From CAYJHC01 sp964369465 (GTDB lineage: Bacteria; Bacillota; Clostridia; Peptostreptococcales; Anaerovoracaceae), in NCBI GenBank assembly GCA_964369465.1, contig CAYJEX010000003.1, positions 1-64,000 on the forward strand: a DNA stretch of 64,000 bases, written 5' to 3'. How positions within the stretch are numbered: the first letter of the stretch is position 1; every line of letters starts with the position of its first letter. Under the pieces are notes generated by a model. That model had not been told where the DNA came from, did not search any database, and saw only the letters and a list, made by a program, of their open reading frames with translations. Positions 57,691 through 64,000 of this stretch are shown here, piece after piece. The position numbers were made by a program, and so were the translations under genes.

Positions 57691-59565
57691 ATGAATAAAA
57701 AAGACAGAATAATAAATATTGCAGTTATTGCACACGTTGATGCTGGCAAATCTACACTTGTAGATGCTTTTCTAAATCAAAGTGGTGTATTTAGAGCAAA
57801 TGAAGAAATAGTAAATTGTATTATGGATAGTGATGATATTGAAAGAGAACGTGGAATAACTATATATTCTAAAAACTGCTCCGTAATGTACAATGATGTA
57901 AAAATCAACATTGTAGATACACCAGGACATGCCGATTTTTCATCTGAAGTTGAAAGAATCATGAAAACAGTAGATACTGTTATTCTTCTTGTAGACTCTA
58001 GTGAAGGCCCAATGCCACAAACTAGATTCGTACTAAATAAATCATTAGAAGCAGGCTTAAACCCTATCCTTTTGATCAATAAAATAGATAAAAAAGATTC
58101 TAGAGTTGATGAAGTTGTTGATGAAGTATATGAACTATTTATGGACTTAGAGGCAAATGACAAACAGTTAGACTTCCCTATTCTTTACGGTATAGCTAGG
58201 CAAGGTGTTGTTGTGTACAGTCCAAATGACGTTGACAACATACATGTACTTAATGATAATGAAACAAAAGTTGAAAAATCACCTAAAGGAGAGCAAGGTA
58301 AAAATATTATTCCTTTATTTGAAACCATTATAAAACATGTTCCAGAGTATCCTGACTATGATAACGAGCCTTTACAATTACAGGTCTCTACACTAGGCTA
58401 TGATGACTATATAGGAAGACTGGGAATCGGACGAATTACAAAAGGAACCTTGAAGGAAAATTCAATACTTTCTGTCGTTAAAGCTGACGGAAGTGTTGAT
58501 AAGAAAAAAATCAACCAAATTTTTACTTATCAAGGTCTAAAAAGAATTAATGTTTCTGAAGCTAAAAGCGGAGATATAGTTGTTGTTTCAGGAATAAGTG
58601 ACATTTCAATAGGAGAAACCATATGTGATTTAAATAATCCTATCCAAATGGAATCAATACATATTGATCCCCCTACTATTTCAATGAATTTCATTGTAAA
58701 TAAATCTCCTTTTGCAGGATTGATTGGAAAGTATGTAACATCTAGACATATTAAAGACCGTTTAACAAAAGAGTTAGAAGTTAATGTTGGTTTAGTCGTA
58801 GAAGCAACAGATTCTACGGATATATTCAAAATATCTGGCAGAGGAGAATTGCATATTTCTATTTTAATTGAAAATATGCGTCGCGAAGGTTATGAACTTG
58901 CAGTTTCAAAACCAGAAGTCATTTTTAAAAAAGATGAAAATGGAAAAAAACTCGAGCCTATCGAAGAAGTTGTCATTACTGTTCCTGATGAATATTCTGG
59001 AAATGTGATCTCAAAATTAAATACTAGAAAAGGAATATTAACGGAAATGTCAGGAGAAAATGGATATTCAAAAATTGTTTTCAAAGCACCTACAAGAGGT
59101 TTATTAGGTTATAGAAGCGAATTCATAAATGATACTAGAGGTGAAGGAAACATGGTTCGTAGATTTTCTTCATTTGAAGAATATAAAGGGGATATCCCTC
59201 AAAGATTAAATGGCGTTGCAATCTCTGGAGACAATGGTGTTTCTACCCCATATGCACTATTCAACATTCAAGAAAGAGTTCAAATGTTTATAGAACCTGG
59301 AACTAAAGTTTATGAAGGAATGATTATTGGAATGAATAGCCGTAATGAAGATATGACAGTTAATCCTTGTAAAGCAAAAAAAGCTACTAACATGCGTGCT
59401 TCTGGAAATGACGAAGGAATTAAGCTTTCTCCTGCAAGAAGATTTACACTAGAAGAAGCATTAGAATATATTAACTCCGATGAACTTGTAGAAGTAGTTC
59501 CTAATGATATTAGGCTAAGAAAAAAACATCTTTCTGAAGTTGATAGAAGAAGAGCAAATAGATAA
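57691..59565 (+). CDS. typA: Ribosome-associated GTPase TypA/BipA
   Basis: A 624-residue translational GTPase. G1 is AHVDAGKST, switch I has ERERGITIYSK, G3 is DTPGHADF and G4 is NKIDKKD. Domain II, EF-G-like domains III and V, and the TypA-specific C-terminal domain (from about 490, with NACKAKKATNMRASG-type residues) follow. TypA helps 50S assembly and growth in cold or stress. GAGGT precedes ATG 57691. It is followed by the 5-formyl-THF cyclo-ligase gene after 34 bases, likely cotranscribed. Confidence 0.95.
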   Translation: MNKKDRIINIAVIAHVDAGKSTLVDAFLNQSGVFRANEEIVNCIMDSDDIERERGITIYSKNCSVMYNDVKINIVDTPGHADFSSEVERIMKTVDTVILLVDSSEGPMPQTRFVLNKSLEAGLNPILLINKIDKKDSRVDEVVDEVYELFMDLEANDKQLDFPILYGIARQGVVVYSPNDVDNIHVLNDNETKVEKSPKGEQGKNIIPLFETIIKHVPEYPDYDNEPLQLQVSTLGYDDYIGRLGIGRITKGTLKENSILSVVKADGSVDKKKINQIFTYQGLKRINVSEAKSGDIVVVSGISDISIGETICDLNNPIQMESIHIDPPTISMNFIVNKSPFAGLIGKYVTSRHIKDRLTKELEVNVGLVVEATDSTDIFKISGRGELHISILIENMRREGYELAVSKPEVIFKKDENGKKLEPIEEVVITVPDEYSGNVISKLNTRKGILTEMSGENGYSKIVFKAPTRGLLGYRSEFINDTRGEGNMVRRFSSFEEYKGDIPQRLNGVAISGDNGVSTPYALFNIQERVQMFIEPGTKVYEGMIIGMNSRNEDMTVNPCKAKKATNMRASGNDEGIKLSPARRFTLEEALEYINSDELVEVVPNDIRLRKKHLSEVDRRRANR

Positions 59566-59599
59566 ATATCCATTTGTCTTAATAATTTAGAGATATCAT

Positions 59600-60166
59600 A
59601 TGAAAAAAAATACCATTCTAAATAAACAAGAGTTAAGAAAATCTGTTTTAGAAACAAGAACAAATTTTGAAGATAATTATGTTCATAATATTTCTTCGCG
59701 AATAATATCAGAAGTTCTATTATCTGAAGAGTATAAAACTGCAAAAACAATTTTTTGTTATGTTTCTTTTGATAAAGAAGTTTCAACACATAGTCTAATA
59801 GAAACTATGATCCAACACAACAAAAATGTTTGTGTTCCTTTATGTACAGATAATGGGAAAATGGTACCAATAAAAATCCAATCTATGGAAGACCTTACTA
59901 TCAATTCTTTTGGAATAATGGAACCAAATACAACTTCTCAGCTTGTTTCACATGACAAAATTGATTTAGTAATTGTTCCTTGTATTTGTGCCAACGTTGA
60001 TGGTTTTCGTATTGGATATGGTGGTGGATATTATGACAGGTTTTTACAAGAATATCTTGAATTTAATCAATTATCTAAAGCATTATTGTTATGTTATCCT
60101 GACTTCTTATTTGATATAGTTCCTCACGAAGAGCATGATATACCAATAACAAAAATACTATACTAG
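59600..60166 (+). CDS. 5-formyltetrahydrofolate cyclo-ligase
   Basis: A 188-residue enzyme that converts 5-formyl-THF with ATP to 5,10-methenyl-THF, a folate salvage step. The Lys/Arg-rich N-terminus (KQELRKSVLETR) and the C-terminal IGYGGGYYDRFLQEY ATP-binding loop are diagnostic. Its stop lies within the arm of the following bidirectional terminator. It follows typA and probably shares its promoter. Confidence 0.93.
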   Translation: MKKNTILNKQELRKSVLETRTNFEDNYVHNISSRIISEVLLSEEYKTAKTIFCYVSFDKEVSTHSLIETMIQHNKNVCVPLCTDNGKMVPIKIQSMEDLTINSFGIMEPNTTSQLVSHDKIDLVIVPCICANVDGFRIGYGGGYYDRFLQEYLEFNQLSKALLLCYPDFLFDIVPHEEHDIPITKILY

Positions 60167-60190
60167 ATTACTTAGTATAGTATTTTTGTT
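60148..60190. terminator. Bidirectional terminator between convergent genes
   Basis: AACAAAAATACTATACTA and TAGTATAGTATTTTTGTT pair perfectly over 18 bases around GATTACT. The left arm is the last codons and stop of the cyclo-ligase gene; the right arm ends 14 bases before the stop of the VWA gene on the other strand. Confidence 0.95.
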
Positions 60191-60203
60191 ACAAATAATA
60201 TAT

Positions 60204-61397
60204 TTATCTTACCAATAGTTTTTTTATTCCATTATCAAGCCCTTGTAATGTAAGCGGATACATATCAAATATTTTTCTAATTTCACTTATTGTATACGCC
60301 CCATACGCTCTTTCCCAATGTTCTTCAATAATTGGGTTCAGCCATATCTTTTTCTTGTATTTACGCTCAAACTTAGCAAGCCATTCCATTCCTATTTCTT
60401 CATTATATAAGCCGATTACAGAATTTCCACCTTTTCTAAATAGTTCGGATGGAGCCATAGATGCGTCCCCAACAAAAATTACTTTGTATTCACTATCTAA
60501 GTTGTTCAAAATCCATTTTGTGTCAATCCAGTCCCCTTTTTTGCAATATGGAGTTGTATATAATTTGTCATATATACAGTTATGAAAATAATACACTTTC
60601 AAATCTTTAAAATGTGAAGACTTATTAACTGCTTGAAATAATGTGTTGCACAATCTACTAAATCTAAGCATAGACCCATCTGAATCAATTAATAATAATA
60701 ATTTAATTGTATTCTTTCTTGGCTTATCAAATACAATTTTTAAATTTCCTCCATTATTAGAAGTTTCTTTTATTGTGTTATCAATATCAAGTTCAGTTTT
60801 ATCAGTATCTACTCTAGAAGAATATTGTTTTAGTTTTCTAAATGCCATTTGGAATTGCCTTAAGTCAAGGACATCATCTTCTCTAAAGTCCTTAAAATGC
60901 CTCTCTCCTGCGATTTGAACAGCTGACATATGTTTGCCTATGCCACCTACTCTTATCCCTTGATTATTGTATCCACCATGCCCCATTTTTGATGTTCCAC
61001 CAGTTCCAATCCAATAATTACCTCCATCATGTTTTTCTTTTTGTTCTTTTTTCCTTTCTTCAAACATTTTAAGAAGTTCTTCTAGTTCCATTTTAATTTC
61101 ATTATGTGTTTTTTCTTCAAATTCATCTCTAGTACGAGTATCCTTATTTAACCATTCCCAAAATTCCTTTGGCAAATCTTCTGGGATTTCTATACCATAA
61201 AAATATTCTGCAAAGACAGCGTCAAATTTATCATAATCTGATTCGTGGATAATTAATACACTTCTGCATAGATTATAAAATCCTAATAGTGACGAATTTG
61301 CACAATCTTTATCTAGTGCTTCAATAAGAATAATCCATTCATTTATTGACACCTTCAATCCTCTTGCCCTAAGCAAGTAAAAAAATTCTAAAAACAT
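60204..61397 (-). CDS. VWA domain protein, CoxE/MoxR-partner type
   Basis: A 397-residue soluble protein. The N-terminal helical region (about 1-170) has GLKVSINEWIILIEAL, typical of CoxE-like proteins, and a Gly-rich middle (GGTSKMGHGGYNNQGIRVGG). The C-terminal VWA domain (about 225-390) has the metal site LLLIDSDGSM (DxDGSM form of DxSxS), with later residues in FVGDASM. It pairs with the MoxR AAA+ ATPase gene just upstream (six bases apart), a known type of chaperone pair that helps assemble metal enzymes or complexes. The client is unknown. Confidence 0.88.
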   Translation of the reverse strand: MFLEFFYLLRARGLKVSINEWIILIEALDKDCANSSLLGFYNLCRSVLIIHESDYDKFDAVFAEYFYGIEIPEDLPKEFWEWLNKDTRTRDEFEEKTHNEIKMELEELLKMFEERKKEQKEKHDGGNYWIGTGGTSKMGHGGYNNQGIRVGGIGKHMSAVQIAGERHFKDFREDDVLDLRQFQMAFRKLKQYSSRVDTDKTELDIDNTIKETSNNGGNLKIVFDKPRKNTIKLLLLIDSDGSMLRFSRLCNTLFQAVNKSSHFKDLKVYYFHNCIYDKLYTTPYCKKGDWIDTKWILNNLDSEYKVIFVGDASMAPSELFRKGGNSVIGLYNEEIGMEWLAKFERKYKKKIWLNPIIEEHWERAYGAYTISEIRKIFDMYPLTLQGLDNGIKKLLVR

Positions 61398-61403
61398 TTT
61401 CTA

Positions 61404-62252
61404 TTACCATTTTCTTAAAGAATATCCTTTTTCATTTATATCATTCAAGATATCTAAGTCTTGATTTTTTTTAAGCAAAACTCCAACAAATGGAACTTGT
61501 TTTGATATGTTAGAAATATCTACACCACTAATCATTAACGCTTGTATCCAATCTAACAACTCAGATGTACTTGGTTTTTTTTGTATATCATCCATTTCCC
61601 TAATCTTATAAAAAGCTTCTAACGCACTATTACATAATTTTTCTTCTATATTTTCAAAGTGAACATCGATTATTTCTCGCATTTTTTCTTTTGTAGGAAA
61701 TTCAATATAATGAAATATGCATCTTCTTAAAAATGCATCCGGGAGTTCTTTTTCTGCATTTGATGTAATAATTACAATAGGCCTATGTTTCGTTTTAATT
61801 GTTTCTTTAGTTTCATTAATATAAAACTCCATCTTATCAAGTTCCCACAAAAGATCGTTTGGGAATTCTAAATCAGCTTTATCAATTTCATCAATCAACA
61901 AAACAACCTGTTCTTCCGATGTAAAAGCCTCTCCGAGTTTTCCTAATTTTATATATTGCTTTATATCCGCTACATTTCCCTCACCAAATTGGCTATCATA
62001 TAGTCTTTGAACTGTATCATATACATACATTCCCTCATATGCTTTTGTAGTTGATTTAATACCCCAAATAATTAATTTTTTGTTTAATGCTTCTGCAATA
62101 GCTTCTGCTAGCATAGTCTTACCTGTTCCAGGCTCTCCTTTTATTAATAATGGTTTTTGAAGCATTATCGATACGTTTACAGATGCCTTTAATGCTTCTG
62201 TTACTACATATTTATCACTACCACTAAAACGTTCCATTTTATTTTTTCCCAT
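61404..62252 (-). CDS. MoxR family AAA+ ATPase
   Basis: A 282-residue ATPase. Walker A is GEPGTGKTML (about 39-48), Walker B is VVLLIDEIDKAD (about 118-129), sensor 1 is IVIITSNAEKELP and the Arg finger region is DAFLRRC. MoxR proteins work with VWA partners to load metals or assemble complexes. The order ATPase then VWA is standard. TAGGAG precedes ATG 62252. It starts 34 bases after the LysO-like gene stops. Confidence 0.93.
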   Translation of the reverse strand: MGKNKMERFSGSDKYVVTEALKASVNVSIMLQKPLLIKGEPGTGKTMLAEAIAEALNKKLIIWGIKSTTKAYEGMYVYDTVQRLYDSQFGEGNVADIKQYIKLGKLGEAFTSEEQVVLLIDEIDKADLEFPNDLLWELDKMEFYINETKETIKTKHRPIVIITSNAEKELPDAFLRRCIFHYIEFPTKEKMREIIDVHFENIEEKLCNSALEAFYKIREMDDIQKKPSTSELLDWIQALMISGVDISNISKQVPFVGVLLKKNQDLDILNDINEKGYSLRKW

Positions 62253-62285
62253 GTTTTCTCCTAAATCATATAATATATTCTAAAA

Positions 62286-62879
62286 TTAAATATTGATGAA
62301 AAACTGAACTAGTATCGGAACTGCTGTAGATAAAACAACTCCAACTACAAAAGAATATACAGCAATATTTGGGCTAGTACTTTTTTCAATTATTGGCAAT
62401 GCAACATCCATTGCTGCGGCACCTGGTAAAGCAGTAGTTTCTACATGCCCTATTTTTTTTGCTACAATTGGCACTAAAATTATTCCTAACACTTCTCTAA
62501 TAACATTATGCATAAATGAGATTGCACCTAATTCTTCTGAAACTGACGCAATCATTATTGGTGCCATTGTATACCATCCAAATCCCGATGCAACCATTAG
62601 CGATTCCTTTAATGTTATACTAATAAACAATGACGAAATTGCTACTCCTATTAGCGTACCAATTATTATCACAAAAGGAAAAACCAAAACTCTAATTCCA
62701 ACTTTTTTAAAATTTGGTACAACTGTGCCTTCAATTCCTAATTCAATTCCTACAAGAAGCAGCATTATTGAAAGCCCAATAACCAAAATTGTCTCTGAAA
62801 TAACAACAAAGCTTTCCGGAATAAAAAAGTATCCCATAAGAATTCCCAAAGCAACTGATATTATTATATTTTTAGTCAT
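62286..62879 (-). CDS. LysO-family exporter, C-terminal half
   Basis: A 197-residue membrane protein with about six hydrophobic helices. The segment LLLVGIELGIEG, the central ASGFGWYTMAPIMIASVSEELGAISF-type core (conserved GWYT and the NVIREVLGI helix) and GAAAMDVALPII identify the LysO (YbjE) lysine exporter family. The first half of the family's usual single protein is coded by the next gene upstream. This gene has its own ATG 62879 with AAGGAGAG in front, overlapping the upstream gene by eight bases, so the split is genuine and not a frameshift. Confidence 0.85.
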   Translation of the reverse strand: MTKNIIISVALGILMGYFFIPESFVVISETILVIGLSIMLLLVGIELGIEGTVVPNFKKVGIRVLVFPFVIIIGTLIGVAISSLFISITLKESLMVASGFGWYTMAPIMIASVSEELGAISFMHNVIREVLGIILVPIVAKKIGHVETTALPGAAAMDVALPIIEKSTSPNIAVYSFVVGVVLSTAVPILVQFFINI

Positions 62880-63177
62880 TTGCTTTCTCTCCTTTTTTAT
62901 TTATTCCTAATATTTTTCTTGTAAAATATACAAAAATTAAACTTCCAACAAGTGCAAATACTGCCGTTATTAAACCTGTGATACCTATCGTTCCTAATCC
63001 GTTTATAACATCATCGTTCGCACCTAATCGAATTCCCATAATTAACAGCAATAAAATTATAATAACTCCTTGTACAGGAGAAATCCACTTGATTCTTTTT
63101 CCACCTTTTCTTCTTATTAACATTCCAATAATATATCCTATGAAAACAACCGTTAAATACCAAACAAGTAAAAGCAT
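62872..63177 (-). CDS. LysO-family exporter, N-terminal half
   Basis: A 101-residue membrane protein with three helices. The strings YIIGMLIRRKGG and LLLIMGIRLGANDDVINGLGTIG match the N-terminal DUF340 part of LysO, with the conserved Asn-Asp. Together with the next gene it would rebuild a complete exporter. The AGGAGG site lies before ATG 63177. The stop overlaps the next start by eight bases. Confidence 0.82.
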   Translation of the reverse strand: MLLLVWYLTVVFIGYIIGMLIRRKGGKRIKWISPVQGVIIILLLLIMGIRLGANDDVINGLGTIGITGLITAVFALVGSLIFVYFTRKILGINKKGEKAND

Positions 63178-63211
63178 TTTTCCTCCTAAAATTCACACAA
63201 AATAACCGATA

Positions 63212-64000
63212 TTAATATTTATTCTCTTGAAGATGTTTAACTCTTCTATCTAATATTTTGTTTATTTTTATTTTAAATGTAATATATGTAATTGTTGCAG
63301 CCAAAATATCTGCAACAGGTTCTGCTAAAAAAACAGCAAACACTTTATCAGAGATAAACAATGGAAATATAAGAGCAAAAGGAATAAGTAAAAATATTTT
63401 TCTTGTCATTGCCAAAAGTAATGACACCTTTGCTTGGCCAAGTGCAACAAATGTTTGCTGACATGAAAATTGTATTCCTAATGCAAATGTCCCTGCCATA
63501 AATATCCGAATTGCCCAAACGCACATTTCCATTAATTCTTTTTCATCTGAAAAAAGTTTGATGAAAAACTCAGGAAAAATCATTATTGTAAGCCACAAAA
63601 CAATTGTATATGTCACTGCAGCTCTGAATATATATTTAAATGCCTTTTTAATTCTGTCAATGTTTCCTGCACCAAAATTATAGCTAATTATAGGTTGCCC
63701 TGCAATTGTAATTCCAAATATTGGCATAGTCATAAATTGCATTACGCTTCCAATTATTGTCATAACTGCTACTGCACTATCTCCTCCATATGCTTGTAAA
63801 GAAGTATTTAATACTAACATAACTAAGCTTTCAGTACTTTGCATTACAAAAGGTGCTAATCCTAAAGAAATAATTGATATAAATATATATTTTTTTATTT
63901 TCATATTTTTATATATAATTTTAACTTTACTTCTTTTTGATAGCAAGAATAACAAAGCCCATGTAGCTGATATACATTGTGAAATTAAAGTTGCTAGTGC
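63212..64000 (-). CDS. MATE family efflux protein, C-terminal part (cut by window end)
   Basis: The frame is open from the window's last base, with ALATLISQCISATWALLFLL as the first visible residues, and codes for 262 residues. Only the second half of a MATE transporter is present: VMQFMTMPIFGITIAGQPIISYN-type segment, helices 7-12 and the ending VKHLQENKY. An internal TTG at 63955 could look like a start but has no ribosome-binding site, and the conserved sequence extends above it. The N-terminal half lies outside the window. Confidence 0.88.
   Translation of the reverse strand, partial: ALATLISQCISATWALLFLLSKRSKVKIIYKNMKIKKYIFISIISLGLAPFVMQSTESLVMLVLNTSLQAYGGDSAVAVMTIIGSVMQFMTMPIFGITIAGQPIISYNFGAGNIDRIKKAFKYIFRAAVTYTIVLWLTIMIFPEFFIKLFSDEKELMEMCVWAIRIFMAGTFALGIQFSCQQTFVALGQAKVSLLLAMTRKIFLLIPFALIFPLFISDKVFAVFLAEPVADILAATITYITFKIKINKILDRRVKHLQENKY

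Noticed and set aside
62872..62879. Possible frameshift joining the two LysO-like genes
   Set aside because: Each part has its own start codon with a ribosome-binding site (AAGGAGAG before 62879, AGGAGG before 63177), and the split form is plausible as two subunits.

Overview
This is a low-GC (roughly 30%) chromosomal segment from an anaerobic member of the Bacillota, most likely class Clostridia. The evidence is the Shine-Dalgarno-rich AT-biased DNA, the bcd-etfBA (butyryl-CoA dehydrogenase/electron-transfer flavoprotein) operon with a Rex-like operator, a sensory-type [FeFe]-hydrogenase, the alaS-ireB-ruvX order, the infC-rpmI-rplT operon with an L20-type leader, and a yneA-like SOS gene. 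I see no tRNA, rRNA, CRISPR array, insertion sequence or prophage. There is one scaffold gap (2721-2820), flanked by identical 55-base ends.

Layout. 1-6.4 kb is sensory and accessory: a GyrI-like protein, a seven-TM diguanylate cyclase, a YfjL-like membrane protein, an orphan seven-TM histidine kinase and a lipoprotein overlapping it by 4 bases. An isolated type IV pilin-like gene and an [FeFe]-hydrogenase-GGDEF fusion follow (6.4-8.8 kb). From 9 to 27 kb the genes are mostly on the + strand: rsgA, a MATE pump and a methyltransferase; an uncharacterised two-component membrane system (DUF5058 plus partner) with an M20 hydrolase and a DUF3830 cyclophilin-like protein; a CASTOR/POLLUX-type channel; a YdjI/YdjG-like pair; an LCP phosphotransferase; then alaS-ireB-ruvX. 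From 27 to 53 kb the genes are on the - strand: an SOS-controlled YneA-like protein, a molybdopterin-binding protein with endonuclease IV, bcd-etfB-etfA, thiI with a cysteine desulfurase, rny, a MinD-like protein with an altered Walker A motif, radC, DUF1015-cmk, nrdR, a PAS/GGDEF/EAL protein, a membrane-tethered trigger-factor-like isomerase, infC-rpmI-rplT, and a FIST-EAL-Cache-GGDEF protein. After a 424-base divergent region comes a CoA-acylating aldehyde dehydrogenase/class III aminotransferase operon with a structured leader. The window ends with a DHH phosphoesterase, typA, 5-formyl-THF cyclo-ligase, a VWA/MoxR pair, a split LysO-family exporter and a MATE gene cut by the window edge.

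Themes. (i) Cyclic-di-GMP signalling is dense: four proteins carry five intact or near-intact GGDEF domains plus two EAL domains, with very different sensors (7TM, [FeFe]-hydrogenase, PAS/GAF, FIST plus Cache). The hydrogenase-GGDEF fusion, whose promoter spacer holds a perfect palindrome, and the FIST-EAL-Cache-GGDEF protein are the best candidates for undescribed signalling devices. (ii) Regulatory sites are readable from the DNA: a Rex-like operator, three LexA boxes around one promoter, an AUU-started infC behind an attenuator, and a 12-bp long-range stem in the leader of the aldehyde dehydrogenase operon. (iii) Many starts were moved downstream of the longest possible reading frame because a clear ribosome-binding site sits there.
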